A DNA stretch of 64,000 nt from Actinomadura mexicana (GCF_900188105.1 NZ_FZNP01000004.1:310001-374000); one strand, 5' to 3'; numbered from the stretch's first letter, positions 54,801-64,000 are shown. Numbers and translations are program-made. Notes: generated by a model not told the origin, from the sequence alone.

Positions 54801-57800
54801 GGGTGGTGGTGCCCTTGTCGGGGTCGGTGGTTTGGGTCTTGCGACCGCGTAGGTCGTAGGTGGTGGTGAAGGTGTTGCCCGACGGGTCGGTGACCGAGGC
54901 GATCTGGCCGGCTGGCGTGTAGGTGTAGTGGGTAGCGTCGTAGTCGCCGGTGGGCGTTGCAGTCTGGTACTGGCGACGTTCGGTTACCTGGCCGCGGGCG
55001 TTTGTGATCTGCGCGATGGGGGTTCCGCCATCGGGCGGGGTGACTGAAACACGGTTGCCGCCGCCGTAGGAGTAGGTGGTGCGCCACAGCTCCTGGGCCG
55101 GCTGGTCACCGTTGTCGGTGGAGAGCCACTCGATGCTCTTGCGGCCGAGGCCGTCGAAGCTGGTGTGGCTCTGGGTTTCGACTGCGCCCGGGGCCTCGAT
55201 GCCGAAGAGTTCGGTGTCGGGTTCACCAAGGGCCGGGTAGGTAGCGTAGGTCTTGGTGACCTGGCCGCGATCGTCGTAGAAAGTGTCGCTTATCAGTCGT
55301 CCGCTGGGACCAGGGCTCTGGGTCTGGCGGGGTCGCAGCCATCCGTCTAGCAGCTGAATGCTGTCCAGGCGCAGGCCGCTGGCGGTCACGGTTTTGGTGA
55401 TGACTGCAACGATCTCGCCTTCGATCACGCGGTATTCGAACTGGTAGTTGGGGGAAGGGTCGCTGCCCTTCACTAGGTTGGGTAGCCAGACCTGAGTCAG
55501 TCGTCCGAGTCCGTCGTAGACCAGGTCGGTGTGAAGGTTGTTGGCGTCGATCGTCCGAGTGGGGTGTCCACGAGCTGGGTCGAGTTCCTGAGTGTTGGTC
55601 AGGGCGGTAGTGGCGTCACCGGCTTTGGCCGGCGGGCTCTTGCTCTGGACTTTGGTGGTCAGGCCCTGGATTTCGGTGTAGGCCGTGGTGCTGGTCTGTC
55701 CCTTGGCATCCGTGACCTCTGTGGTCCGGCCGTAAGCGTCGTAGCGGGTCTGCGCCTGCGTCACGTATTCGGGCGTCGCACCGTCATAGGTCGCGACGTT
55801 TTCGATCTTGGTGACGTCGCCCTTGGAGGGTGCCTGGTCTAGGTCACCATTGTCGTAATAGGCGCGGACGTCGGAGATGACCTGGGTTGGTCGGTTGGCG
55901 GTAGCGGTACAAGCGACCGCGACGGACTCCACGCGCGAGGGGGTCGTCACTATCCAGGCATCGATATTGTCGGCGTAAGTGGTGCGTGTGCAGGCGTCGT
56001 CGTCGGCGGTGGTGATGTCGCCGAGGTCATTGACTGCGGTGGCACGGCCGACGCCAGGCCCGGTGCTGGTGTAGTCGGTATCGGTCTTTGTTTCGGTCCA
56101 GCCGCCACCGTCCTTGGCGGTCCAGGTATGAGTGGTGTCTGTGCGAACGACGTTGGCGGTGGTGGTGCCCCAAGACCGTGCTCGCGTTGCGGTCTGCACC
56201 CGCCAGGGGGTGTTAACGGTCTTGCTGTGGACGCTGCCGCCGGGCTTGGTGTACTGGACGGTCTTGAGGGGGAAGCCGGCCAAGGCATCGTGGTCGGTGT
56301 AAGTGCCACCCTCACCGTCAGAGACCGTAACGGTTTTCTCCCCACCGTCCTTGGTCTTGCGGTCCCCATCCATGCCACGCAGGTAATAGGTGTCGGCCTG
56401 AGTGGAGGGGGCGGCGTAGTCGCCGGTCAGCACGCGAACGTGCCCGTAGCCGCGCCACTGCGACCACGTCTTGTTCTTCTGTTTGGTGAGCCCGTCATCG
56501 TCGTCGAAGTGCCAAGCCGCGTCGTCCGGGTACTCGTACTTGGTGGCCATGTCCGGGGACAGGCCAGTGCGGTCGGTCTGGATCACAGAGGTCACCACGT
56601 ACTTGTGGAACCAGTCGGTGATGAAATCTTCCTGTCCTGGGGGTGTCCAGATCACCGGCATGCAGCGTGTGCCGTTGGTTTCCGGCGTCGGTAGGTTCGA
56701 CAGGGAGCAGTCGGGTTCGGAGTAGGCGATGTCGATCTGGCCGCCGGACTCGTCGTCGATTGCGCCGAGCCGGTAGCGGATGTAGCGCAGGATGTCGTCG
56801 CCGGTCTTGTCCAGGCGGTTGTCCATCTGCATGTGGTGAAAGGTGACCTTCGGCAAGGTCGTTCCAGTCCCCTCGGCGGTGTAGCCGGTGTGCTGGATCT
56901 GCTGGAGCAGAAGGTCTCGCTCGACGTCAGCCGTTCCCCAGTCGTGGTTCATCGCCCAGGAGTCGACCGGGCGGTACCCGGAACCGTCTGGTTTGAGGAT
57001 CTGGGTGGTGACCTTGCTCAGCCGCTGGCGGGACCAGAACGTGGGCGCCACTGTGCCGTGGGTGTCTTTGCACTCCTGTCCGGAGTCGCAGTGCAGGTCC
57101 CACGGCACGTCCCACCATTTGTCCGGGTTGGTGCCGATTTTGGAGGGGTCGCAATCGAAGGTGTCGGTGGGGATGCATCTTTCAGCGGTAGTGAAGGTGA
57201 CTTGCGCAGGAGGCTTGGCTGACAAGTTGTCCTTGCGCAGGCCGTAGGAGATCGTCTTGAGGTAGCCGCCGCGGACGTACGGGGTTTCGTCCTCGGGCTT
57301 GAGGTTGCGGCCGTAGTGGTTGGTCTCCTGGCCGTAGGTGTAGAGGATCACGTTGCCATGCGGGTCGACGACGTAGTCCAGGTTCCAGCGGTAGGCCTGC
57401 TGGCACCAGGAGTCGGCGAACGCCGACTTGTGGCATGGTTCGTCGGCGTCATCACCGAAGACCGGTGTCGTCCAGGTCGAGTCGGTGTCCGGCTTGCCGG
57501 TGACCCGGTTGAGACCGAAGAAGTACTGAGTGCCGTCGGTCGTGGTGACCTTCCAGTACTCCCCGTCATCGTCGCCGTTTGCGTTGGAAGAGCTGGTGAG
57601 CTTCTCAAACTTGGTGCCGTCGTCACCGCGCGTTCGCCAGGTTCCGTCGGCGGCTTTGATCAGCTCCCCGCCCTTGCCGTTCCACGTCACCGTGGCGTTG
57701 TCATAACCCCAGCACTGGTCACCGGGTGAGTTGCCCCACTCGTCCTTGGGGGCGCCGTCGTCCTCGCACGACTTGTAGCGGCGTTCGATGTAGCCCGGCC

Positions 57801-58812
57801 ATAGGTCGAAACCCTCGCCGACCCAGGATGGCTGTCCGTTGGTGTTGGCGGTCCGGCCGTCCACGCTCGCCGAGGAATAGGAGAGCGTCACGTCGGGCGC
57901 TAGGCCGCTGGGCACAGGGGGGACCTGCATCGGATACGACCATGTGAAGTCTCCGCCGCTGCCGCCGCCCTGCCAGGTCGCCGACGCCTCCAACGAGGTG
58001 GACTGGTAACTCCCCTGCGAACTGGACGAACCGGCTGCGGCGACGAGCAAAGTGGCGTTCTGCGGTGCGGCGCCTGCTGGCGACCCGGAGGTGGCAGCAG
58101 GCGCGGCTTCCACCTCGGCGGTCAGGGTCTTGCTCGTCCCATCGTTGTTCAACATCACCTGCTTGCCCGTTCGGCAATGAGGCGAATTGGGCGTCGTTAG
58201 GGCACACGGTGGCAATTGAATGAGCTGCAGGCGCGCGCCATAGGCACCGCCGAACGCTTGAGCGAACGTCGAATAGTCCAGTCGGACTTTGACCCGGCCG
58301 GGGACTGCGGCATCGGTGCGCGCCACGGTGAAGGCCAGCCCGTCCAGTCCGAGGTTGGCCGCGGCTTGCCGTTCCAGTACCTGAAGTCGAACCTTGTCCG
58401 CTACCGGTAGGGCGCGGGCGGTCCTTGTCTGTTGCGCTGGGGGGAGCACTTGTAGCGGCAGGCTCCCCGCCTGAACACGACCGCTTGACGCGGCGCTGGG
58501 AACACGGACCTCGGCGGTGCCCGGCTTGGGCCAAGCTGCCTTCGCCGCTGGCCCAGGTTTAGTCGATGCGTGAGCCTTGCGTGGGCGGACCTTCAGGTTG
58601 TGCCCGGGAACCGGCTTCTCGTGATCGCTGACCGTGGGGGGGTGAGAGTTGGGAGGTTCGGCTGTTGCCGGCACAACCGTGACCAACCCAATCGGCATCG
58701 CCAGCGTCATGACGGCCGCGGCCATGCTCACGATGCGCCGCGGTCCCAGGAGCAGCACCTTGCGGGGGGTGCGTCTCTGCAGTTTGCGGGGTGCGTTCAC
58801 GACATCCTCCAT
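51802..58812 (-). CDS. Complete RHS polymorphic toxin with HINT domain and C-terminal toxin
   Basis: A 2336-residue secreted protein. A signal-type segment (SMAAAVMTLAMPIGLVTVVPATA) is followed by an insecticidal-toxin-like N-terminal region (GGDFTWSYPMQVPPVPSGLA) and about 1000 residues of YD repeats. The RHS core is HLGAREYDPDTGRFISVDPV. A HINT module (about 2040-2208) starts CNSFVPRTQVVMADGSRRSI and ends TSVLVHNCG, and could release the tip by self-cleavage. The last about 128 residues (DGALAAVREVAMENPDTKIH to IPEFLGG) are the variable toxin, which I do not assign. The ATG at 58810-58812 with AGGTGG is preferred to a GTG three codons upstream. It is paired with a LamG protein upstream and an immunity gene downstream. 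Confidence 0.88.
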   Translation of the reverse strand: MEDVVNAPRKLQRRTPRKVLLLGPRRIVSMAAAVMTLAMPIGLVTVVPATAEPPNSHPPTVSDHEKPVPGHNLKVRPRKAHASTKPGPAAKAAWPKPGTAEVRVPSAASSGRVQAGSLPLQVLPPAQQTRTARALPVADKVRLQVLERQAAANLGLDGLAFTVARTDAAVPGRVKVRLDYSTFAQAFGGAYGARLQLIQLPPCALTTPNSPHCRTGKQVMLNNDGTSKTLTAEVEAAPAATSGSPAGAAPQNATLLVAAAGSSSSQGSYQSTSLEASATWQGGGSGGDFTWSYPMQVPPVPSGLAPDVTLSYSSASVDGRTANTNGQPSWVGEGFDLWPGYIERRYKSCEDDGAPKDEWGNSPGDQCWGYDNATVTWNGKGGELIKAADGTWRTRGDDGTKFEKLTSSSNANGDDDGEYWKVTTTDGTQYFFGLNRVTGKPDTDSTWTTPVFGDDADEPCHKSAFADSWCQQAYRWNLDYVVDPHGNVILYTYGQETNHYGRNLKPEDETPYVRGGYLKTISYGLRKDNLSAKPPAQVTFTTAERCIPTDTFDCDPSKIGTNPDKWWDVPWDLHCDSGQECKDTHGTVAPTFWSRQRLSKVTTQILKPDGSGYRPVDSWAMNHDWGTADVERDLLLQQIQHTGYTAEGTGTTLPKVTFHHMQMDNRLDKTGDDILRYIRYRLGAIDDESGGQIDIAYSEPDCSLSNLPTPETNGTRCMPVIWTPPGQEDFITDWFHKYVVTSVIQTDRTGLSPDMATKYEYPDDAAWHFDDDDGLTKQKNKTWSQWRGYGHVRVLTGDYAAPSTQADTYYLRGMDGDRKTKDGGEKTVTVSDGEGGTYTDHDALAGFPLKTVQYTKPGGSVHSKTVNTPWRVQTATRARSWGTTTANVVRTDTTHTWTAKDGGGWTETKTDTDYTSTGPGVGRATAVNDLGDITTADDDACTRTTYADNIDAWIVTTPSRVESVAVACTATANRPTQVISDVRAYYDNGDLDQAPSKGDVTKIENVATYDGATPEYVTQAQTRYDAYGRTTEVTDAKGQTSTTAYTEIQGLTTKVQSKSPPAKAGDATTALTNTQELDPARGHPTRTIDANNLHTDLVYDGLGRLTQVWLPNLVKGSDPSPNYQFEYRVIEGEIVAVITKTVTASGLRLDSIQLLDGWLRPRQTQSPGPSGRLISDTFYDDRGQVTKTYATYPALGEPDTELFGIEAPGAVETQSHTSFDGLGRKSIEWLSTDNGDQPAQELWRTTYSYGGGNRVSVTPPDGGTPIAQITNARGQVTERRQYQTATPTGDYDATHYTYTPAGQIASVTDPSGNTFTTTYDLRGRKTQTTDPDKGTTTLTYNDLDQLTSTTDARGKKIFVDYDGLGRKTATHEGTADGPLLTTFTYDTVSRGKGKPATATRHLDGAQYTNQIRAYDVLGRIQATTITIPQKEGALVGSYTFSTAYNLDGTVQSNTVPAAGGLPLETLNYKYDDWLRPLTLTKTVNNITTTYVGNTVYSPTGKTKILELGSAGKRVWQDFTYQHGTQRLDTATTTREGIAGTDRQATYHYTDSGNITSITDLSHDGTDNQCFSYDPLQRLTQAWTQGTTDACASEPSAPAIGGPAPYWQSFIYDKAGNRTNETRHGLGGVTDTVRTYTYATPGHGNRLNSIAQTGPDGERTDTYTYDDAGNTLTRAIGTSPSNPTQTMEWDAEGELTKLTENGNDTSFIYDADGNRLIRKDPTGSTLYLPGTELRAVTGASTATGTRYYSYGDQTVAMRTSDGALTYLTGDTQGTSQVAVNATTQQATVRRFTPFGSLRGFDDDATWPNDKGFLGGTQDPAGLTHLGAREYDPDTGRFISVDPVMVPADPQQMNGYSYANNNPTTHADPDGLCPPDICGIGVVNPGHSEPAKHGGAGGCGHDCGPPGNHTGQKTRRPSGRSGSGNSAGGWRGCSVTAVYGAGVCYTPRDKLRQLAEPQGPPPPPLDWRDGIDATKWAISKYIGYDDIKQCVTGKSAGSCVWAGIGLIPVVGKAARPVAKLARIAWRARRAAEGVKAAGLVTRLCNSFVPRTQVVMADGSRRSIGKIKVGDKVLATDPKTGKTSAQPVQAVIASRGDKKLVQISIKADAPQLVPGATRLNNIKGLTGSRGTKSSAIIATDGHPFWVAGDTNDWVKAADLKPGMWLRTSAGTYVQVASTRHWAVHHQSVHNLTITSIHTYYVAVGDTSVLVHNCGIALGIQKEGKLAQFAADRGLKTFTHLDRDGALAAVREVAMENPDTKIHVTLDGFKPHPKFEGEAGPADLFEAAYDNGKGDNWFTTEREMAIIGDAVRRGRRTWDSIIFYRGGDVVDMPIPEFLGG

Positions 58813-58910
58813 CGCCGCCACCTGTCAGAGGGGCGTGAGCATCACAAGTTCGGCAAGAGGTCAGCAGTGTGCGGGGGGACTCGGTCGGCGGCGCGACAGG
58901 AACCAGTCGG

Positions 58911-61900
58911 TCAGGGGCCGTCGCTGGTCTCCCGCTCGACCGGAGCCGCCAAGGTCTGGATCTGGCTGGCGGTTAGGGCACCTTGATAGACCCATAGGTC
59001 ATCGATTGCGTCCGGCCAAAATTCGGTGCCGTCGGCTGCTCCGAGTTTGCTGCGGCCCACCTGAAGGCCGCCGTTGCTGGCTTCGAAGCCCAGGACGCCG
59101 TCCTCCTCCGAAATCTCATCGGCGGTCTGCTGAAGTTCTCCGTTGACATACAGGCTGAGGCGGTCACGCAACGCGTCGTACACGATCGCCAGGTGTTCCC
59201 ACTCCCCCGGCAGGAACTTCGAGTGCGACGCCACCAGGGGCGTTGCGGTCACAGTGTCGGTGTTGCGCATCACCGCTTGCCATCCGCCCTGATCCTCTGG
59301 ATCTGCACCCGGGACGTACCGGAGCGTGACCGCATTGGTATTGGTTCCTGCCTGGGAGAATACAGTTGCTGGTTTTAGCGGCCTTTCCGTGCTGCGGACC
59401 CAGCCCGCGATCGTAAAGCTTTGCTCTGTCTCAAGCCCCAGCGAAGTCTCGGCGAAGGCCCCTGGCTGAGCGAGAGATAGGCCTGCTGGTGAAGCCCAGA
59501 TGCTGAATCCTGCGTCGGAAGATATTTCCGCCCCGTTCTCTAGCGTCAACGCGGGCACTTCCTGCTCTTCCGGCTCCCCTGGGCTGGCCACGCCCTCAGC
59601 GGTGTTGAGTTTCCAACGCCCCTTCAGAACCGGATACTGCTTCACCAGCTCCTCGACTTCGGGACCTCCCACGCTGCGGTCGTAAACACGCACGTCATCG
59701 ATCAGCCCCGGCCAGAAGTCCACGGGATTCTCTGCATACTGTGCGCGTCCGATCTGCAGGCCGCCGGTCGCGTTCCACACCGAGGTAACTTCGGCGCTGT
59801 CATTACCCACAACACCATTGACATAGATCCGGAGACGTTTGAGCGCGGAGTCCCAAACGCCGACCAGGTGCGTCCAGGCGCCAGCCTGCGCAGGTGTCGC
59901 GGACTCTGCCTGCCACCATCCCGGGTCGTCGGAGTCAGCCGCCGTGCGAGCGAACACCCAGCGTTGCAGATGTTTCACGTATTTCAGGTAGAAAGCGCTC
60001 TTGTTGTTACCCTCCGCGGACAGCGCCGTGAAGTCATTGCCCGCAGCATTCGGGTCAACCCACACCCACGCTGCAACCGCAAAGCTCTTGCTGGTGTCTA
60101 TGACCGGAGTCTCGGTGGAGGCATATCCGGTCGAGCCGTCCAGTTTGATCGCACGGCCGTCCTGCCCGTCAACTCCCACAACGGAGCCGCCGTGCGCGGT
60201 CGCGGAGATCGTGGGCTCGCCTTCGCGAGTCACCGCCTGCAGGGTGGTTCCGCTCTGCTCGTCCAGTGTGAACCGAGCTTTTGCTGGTCTACCTAGATTA
60301 GCCAGGAAGTTGTAGGTGTATGTGGCTCCCCGCTGTGAAGAGGGGGTGTACGCCACTACGTCTAGATGGTTGGGGCCTGATCTAGAAGGAGCGATCTGGA
60401 CCTGGCGAGCAGCGCCGGCAGTAGTACTCAAAGTGCTGTAGTAGAAGCCGTTCAACCACAACTCGTAGCGATCAGCGAGCTGGGCGCTGTCGCTTATCGT
60501 GAACGTACCCGGGGTGCCCACGCCATCGTGCCAGTTATCGTCTTCCGGGTAGTCCGTTGAGGTAACGCTCGGTTTGGCCGGCAGGTCCGGATCGTAGTAA
60601 AAGTAGCAGCCAGTCTGCGCACCATCGTAGCTCCACGGTCCCCATTGCTCGCCGTCCCAGGCCCTCACACCCCAGCCGATCTTCTTTCCATGCGGAATCG
60701 TCAAAGGCAACTGCTGCTGAAACTGAGTGTTTGAAGTCTTCGCCGGCGTCAGTCCAGAGGTCCATTTCGGACCCCAGTCCGAGCCATCGGCATTATTTGC
60801 CCAGTGGAGCGTGAACTGGCCTTGTACCTTGTTCTTGTCTTCGTCGTCCGGATCGATCAAAGTAGCAAAGACCTTTGGAACGGTGTTGACCCACTTCGCG
60901 CTCCCGGATACGCAAGTGCCTCCCGGCATCGCGAACATCGTGTCGGTATCAGGCTGCTTCGGTGGGTTGTTGTACTGCACGTGGAGGTAAGCATCGTCAG
61001 CGAATCGCTTCCACCAGTCCATTGTCGATTCGCTGTATGCCTTCAACCCTAGGGTGATACTTCCATATCCCTTGTTCACTGCATCCTGCACGTGCGAACG
61101 CAGATTGGCGCCTCCGAACTCCACCGGGGCCTTCGAGCAGTGAACTACATCCTTCGAGGTCAGATGCTCAAGCCATACTGATGACTTGTTGGTGTTGTTC
61201 CACGTCGCATACGACTGCAGCGTCGCCGTCCGCCACAATTGAACCGAAGTCGGGTTGTCGCAGTTGTAAGCACTGGTTTCGAACGGGGTGAACTCCACAC
61301 TTTGGATATAGCGGCCCTTCAGGGATGGCAGGGGCATGCGAAAGAATAGTCGTTTGGTCTGGTTCTTCACACAGTTCGGGTCCTTAGCCACCTCACAGCG
61401 CCCCATCCCCTCGGTCGACTTCCCAGCAAACTTGTAGTACGACTGGTCCGGCCACCCTGATGAGACCATTCCCCAACCGGTTGCCTTCTTTGTGTCCCAT
61501 ACCGGATCGATGTATACCGGAAAAGTGGTGTCCGGTGCGGTCAACATCCCTTGATCCGGCGTCAAGGTGAGCTTGCCGTCCCCGACGGATACCTCGATGG
61601 GAGCCGTCTTGGCTCCTTCCACAGGCTCTTCGGCCGGATCTACCGTTGCTTGGGTGCGGGCCTGCGGGGTCCCGTAGGCTGCCTGAGAGGAGTCCCACAT
61701 GAAAGGGGACGGTGCCTCGAAAACCACAGCGCCCGAACTGGCGTCAACTGCTTTTAGTACCCCGCTGCTTTCCTCCTCACTCACAGATAGGCGGGTTGTC
61801 GACATTGCCAATGCCAAGGAGGAAACCCGCGGATCTCTGGCCGCCTCCGCCGTCTTGATCACCAAGACGTGCGCAAATCCGTCCGCCTGTGCTCGCAAAC

Positions 61901-62456
61901 GCAGATCAACGTCTGGGCCGGCCACGCCGCTGTACACGGCTGTGTCCCCAGAGAGAGTCGGTTCCGGCAGTGCCTGCGGCCACGAAAGCGCCAACTTGCG
62001 ACCGTACCGCGTCATCTGCACCATCGGGCCGGTCCCACCAGTCGAGAACTTCAGCCCAACTGTCGACACATTTGGGACGATCGTTTCGCCGGAGCGATGC
62101 AGACTAGTGTCGATGTCCGCCCATTGGTCCCCCTGCCGGGCACGTATCGGCCGGAGCCGCTCTTCGACATCGATGCGGCCGTTCGGCAGGGCTCGCACCG
62201 TCCGGTTCTCTCCGCGCTGCGACACGATCTCCACTGACTCACCGGTCAGCTTTGCCTTCGCGACCGCTTGCTGCTCCGTCAAATCCGGTTGCGGTTCCTC
62301 AGCGAGGGCTGGGGGTTTCGGCGACACGACAGCCAATGGAGCCTGAAGCGCTCCGGCCACCATTATGAGAACCAAGAGGCGGGCCAGCGGTGCCGGTCGG
62401 TGAAACAAAAGCGACCGAATGACAGGCACACGACGGGCTGTGACACCGCGACCCAT
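58911..62456 (-). CDS. Secreted LamG-domain protein, partner of RHS locus D
   Basis: A 1181-residue exported protein. A signal peptide (LARLLVLIMVAGALQAPLAV) is followed by a region common in RHS-partner proteins (GLKFSTGGTGPMVQMTRYGR, VYSGVAGPDVDLRLRA) and a DNRLRE-like part (TFPVYIDPVWDTKKATGW). Two concanavalin-type LamG domains lie at about residues 720-910 and 950-1160 (SFAVAAWVWVDPNAAG, HLVGVWDSALKRLRIYVNGV; SFTIAGWVRS, HLAIVYDALRDRLSLYVNGE). Such proteins often precede RHS genes in actinomycetes and may bind sugars at the surface or escort the toxin. The gene ends 98 bases before the RHS start, same strand. The ATG at 62454-62456 was chosen because an upstream GTG at 62561 lacks a ribosome site and adds non-signal sequence. 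Confidence 0.82.
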   Translation of the reverse strand: MGRGVTARRVPVIRSLLFHRPAPLARLLVLIMVAGALQAPLAVVSPKPPALAEEPQPDLTEQQAVAKAKLTGESVEIVSQRGENRTVRALPNGRIDVEERLRPIRARQGDQWADIDTSLHRSGETIVPNVSTVGLKFSTGGTGPMVQMTRYGRKLALSWPQALPEPTLSGDTAVYSGVAGPDVDLRLRAQADGFAHVLVIKTAEAARDPRVSSLALAMSTTRLSVSEEESSGVLKAVDASSGAVVFEAPSPFMWDSSQAAYGTPQARTQATVDPAEEPVEGAKTAPIEVSVGDGKLTLTPDQGMLTAPDTTFPVYIDPVWDTKKATGWGMVSSGWPDQSYYKFAGKSTEGMGRCEVAKDPNCVKNQTKRLFFRMPLPSLKGRYIQSVEFTPFETSAYNCDNPTSVQLWRTATLQSYATWNNTNKSSVWLEHLTSKDVVHCSKAPVEFGGANLRSHVQDAVNKGYGSITLGLKAYSESTMDWWKRFADDAYLHVQYNNPPKQPDTDTMFAMPGGTCVSGSAKWVNTVPKVFATLIDPDDEDKNKVQGQFTLHWANNADGSDWGPKWTSGLTPAKTSNTQFQQQLPLTIPHGKKIGWGVRAWDGEQWGPWSYDGAQTGCYFYYDPDLPAKPSVTSTDYPEDDNWHDGVGTPGTFTISDSAQLADRYELWLNGFYYSTLSTTAGAARQVQIAPSRSGPNHLDVVAYTPSSQRGATYTYNFLANLGRPAKARFTLDEQSGTTLQAVTREGEPTISATAHGGSVVGVDGQDGRAIKLDGSTGYASTETPVIDTSKSFAVAAWVWVDPNAAGNDFTALSAEGNNKSAFYLKYVKHLQRWVFARTAADSDDPGWWQAESATPAQAGAWTHLVGVWDSALKRLRIYVNGVVGNDSAEVTSVWNATGGLQIGRAQYAENPVDFWPGLIDDVRVYDRSVGGPEVEELVKQYPVLKGRWKLNTAEGVASPGEPEEQEVPALTLENGAEISSDAGFSIWASPAGLSLAQPGAFAETSLGLETEQSFTIAGWVRSTERPLKPATVFSQAGTNTNAVTLRYVPGADPEDQGGWQAVMRNTDTVTATPLVASHSKFLPGEWEHLAIVYDALRDRLSLYVNGELQQTADEISEEDGVLGFEASNGGLQVGRSKLGAADGTEFWPDAIDDLWVYQGALTASQIQTLAAPVERETSDGP

Positions 62457-63126
62457 ATGGACCCCAAGGTGTAAAGGGCTTGTTAAAGCTGCCTTAACGT
62501 AACCCGCCCCCCGGGCTAGGGGAAGATCTCTCGTTGATCTTCGCTTAGTGATCTGAGTCACAGGGATCAGCGGTCATCCATCTGGATCACTTAAGCGTCC
62601 TCTACTAATTCTCGTTGAACACTAGGACGGGTTGTCATCGGTTCGCTTCAGAAAGTGATCACATGGCTGACCGTATGCGGTCGTGGGCCGATGTTTAAGC
62701 AACAGATGCTTGCACTCTGGACCGGTTTCAATGAGCAGTCAGCGTGCTACTACGATGATACGCTCGCTGCCTTCCGGGATGGCCCTGGCCTCCCTGGGCC
62801 GCAGGACGCCAGCCCCGCTTTTCGCTGGGACCAACTGAGCCGATCCCCAGCCGAGGTAAGGCCGTGGGATACGAGGCGTCCCCAGTCAGATTTGGTCAGC
62901 ACCCCCACGGGTCTGAAGCGCTCCGCCGCCCCTTTGGCCTGACGCGTGGCTGTTTGCGTACCTCACCCACTGGTCCTTCTTCTCTGCCCTCTGTGTCAGG
63001 CTCAGATGAGTGTCAATGGCCGTTTGGAACTGGCTCTGACCCACTTTGCGTGATCGCTGCGGGCCGCGAGGGTCACGGTTCGGGTGTTCTCGTCGGTAGT
63101 GTGGATCTTGATCGCGAGCATGGTCG
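62457..63126. other. Upstream region of the LamG-RHS operon and gene-free spacer
   Basis: The first about 150 bases are AT-richer (TTGTTAAAGCTGCCTTAACG at about 62480) and should hold the leftward promoter, although no clear -35/-10 pair is seen. A short palindromic stretch, AGATCTCTCGTTGATCTTCG, lies near 62525. Candidate plus-strand frames at 62655-62942 lack motifs and ribosome sites. The minus-strand frame around 62890-63000 (SQFQTAIDTHLSLTQRA) is protein-like for a short length only. Confidence 0.4.
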
Positions 63127-64000
63127 GTGTCGATCACGGAAGTGCTCACGGTCCTGTTTCCCCATCTCGCCGACGTGTGCGTCGAGCGGGTGTCTCTGGT
63201 GGGCCGGTCCGTACGGATACGCGCCAGAACCCGGGCTGTCGAGGCCATCTGCCCGAAGTACGGGCACACGGCGACCAGGGTGCACAGCCGTTATGAACGG
63301 CGGCTCTGCGATTGGCCGGTCGCGGGACAGAAGACCATCCTCCACCTGCAGGTTCGCCGGCTTTTCTGCCGCAACATCGGGTGCACCAAGAAGACGTTCG
63401 CCGAGCAGGTTCCGGGGCTGACCGTCCGGCATGGCCGACGCAGCGCCCGGTTGACGGAGGCGTTGCGGTCTATCGCGCTGGCGTTGGGCGGCCGCGCGGC
63501 CGAGCGCTTGGCCGGACGCCTGGTCTCCACGGTCGGCCGCTCGACACTTCTGCGGTTGATCCGCGGCAGCGGCCGATCCACGACCACCGACACCCCGTGT
63601 GCTGGGGATCGATGATCCTGCCTTGCGGCGCGGTGCGACTTACGGCGCCGTTCTGGTCGATGTGGAGACCCGGCGTCCGGTTGACCTGCTGCCGGACCGG
63701 TCAGCCGCGTCGGTCGCTGCGTGGCTGGAGGCCCATCCCGGCGTCGAGGCGATCTGCCGAGATCGCGCCGGATGCTACGCCGAGGGCGGCCAGCGCGGAG
63801 CACCCCTGGCGATCCGGGTCGCCGACCGCTGGCATCTGCTCCATAACCTGACCGGTGCCGTCGAACGGGCCGTCGCCCGTCACCGCAGCGGTCTCCGCGA
63901 ACCGCGGCAGGAACCGGCCCCCCGCCGACTGCTGCCGACGCCGGCGACGTCGGGGAGAGCCCGGGTGCCACCCGGACCCGGGCGCGTCATGACGAGGTCC
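63127..64000 (+). pseudogene. ISL3-family transposase, frameshifted, runs off window
   Basis: The first frame gives the N-terminal zinc-finger region: AICPKYGHTATRVHSRYERR, LCDWPVAGQKTILHLQVRRL, FCRNIGCTKKTFAEQVPGL. At about 63597 the frame shifts and continues [20 protein letters not shown], where the first catalytic Asp lies in [24 protein letters not shown] (second Asp) and [11 protein letters not shown] follow, and the gene runs past the right edge. The first zinc-finger pair reads CPKYG instead of the usual CPxCG, so a metal ligand is lost as well. The frame break and missing Cys make it inactive. It starts at a GTG at 63127. Confidence 0.82.

Noticed and set aside
62655..62942. 95-codon plus-strand frame upstream of the ISL3 gene
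   Set aside because: No ribosome site, no motif and no support from neighbours.
1..64000. CRISPR arrays, rRNA genes, prophage structural genes or integrase genes
   Set aside because: I looked for regularly spaced short repeats, ribosomal RNA cores, phage head/tail motifs and tyrosine/serine recombinase motifs, and saw none.

Overview
This is a high-GC actinomycete chromosome segment. The MocR regulator, the NACHT and TPR-CHAT proteins, the secreted RHS/LamG pair and the many IS701, IS5, IS256, ISL3 and IS30 relics together suggest a Streptosporangiales-type genome such as an Actinomadura relative. That placement is an inference from gene content, not from a marker gene.

Positions 1-12,700 are orderly core-like DNA. 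A tightly overlapping minus-strand operon (9564 down to 1) encodes a BMP-family lipoprotein, a Nup/Rbs-type ABC ATPase and two permeases. It continues with a UPF0261 (Tm-1 N-terminal-like) protein, a GMC oxidoreductase with a small partner, a PEP-hydrolase-family TIM barrel, a cupin and a truncated MmgE/PrpD gene. A CapA-like phosphoesterase and a divergent MocR/GntR-aminotransferase regulator follow. A similar sequence motif lies upstream of the BMP gene, the capA-like gene and the regulator itself, so I propose the three promoters share one regulator. The substrate is unknown but is probably a small solute taken up by the BMP system and then oxidised.

From 12.7 kb to the end the window is a mosaic accessory region. 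Four copies of a 42-bp segment match the 3' half of a tRNA-Val(CAC) gene (13.16, 18.12, 31.54 and 48.15 kb). Their flanks are shuffled, as expected of old integration or recombination junctions. Between and beyond them lie four RHS/YD-repeat polymorphic-toxin loci with different C-terminal tips (DUF6973-like, short unidentified, deaminase-like, HINT plus unidentified domain), each followed by a small immunity-type gene. Only the last locus (51.4-62.5 kb, with a LamG partner) looks complete.

Two intact multi-gene systems stand out. One is a divergent pair at 18.5-24.1 kb: an HTH-NACHT-multispan membrane ATPase and a large membrane protein ending in a LivJ-like solute-binding domain. The other is a translationally coupled trio at 41.7-46.0 kb: a DUF6338 membrane protein, a 48-residue charged peptide and a 1172-residue TPR-CHAT protease. 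Both have architectures typical of bacterial signalling or defence NTPases and proteases, and both sit among transposon debris.

The rest is IS elements and gene relics: TetR, aldehyde dehydrogenase, YCII/DGPF, ECF42 sigma, HD-GYP, flavin reductase, IS3, IS5, IS30, IS701 and ISL3. An apparently intact hemC, a GNAT acetyltransferase and an intact IS256-family transposase are also present. No complete tRNA, rRNA or CRISPR array was seen.
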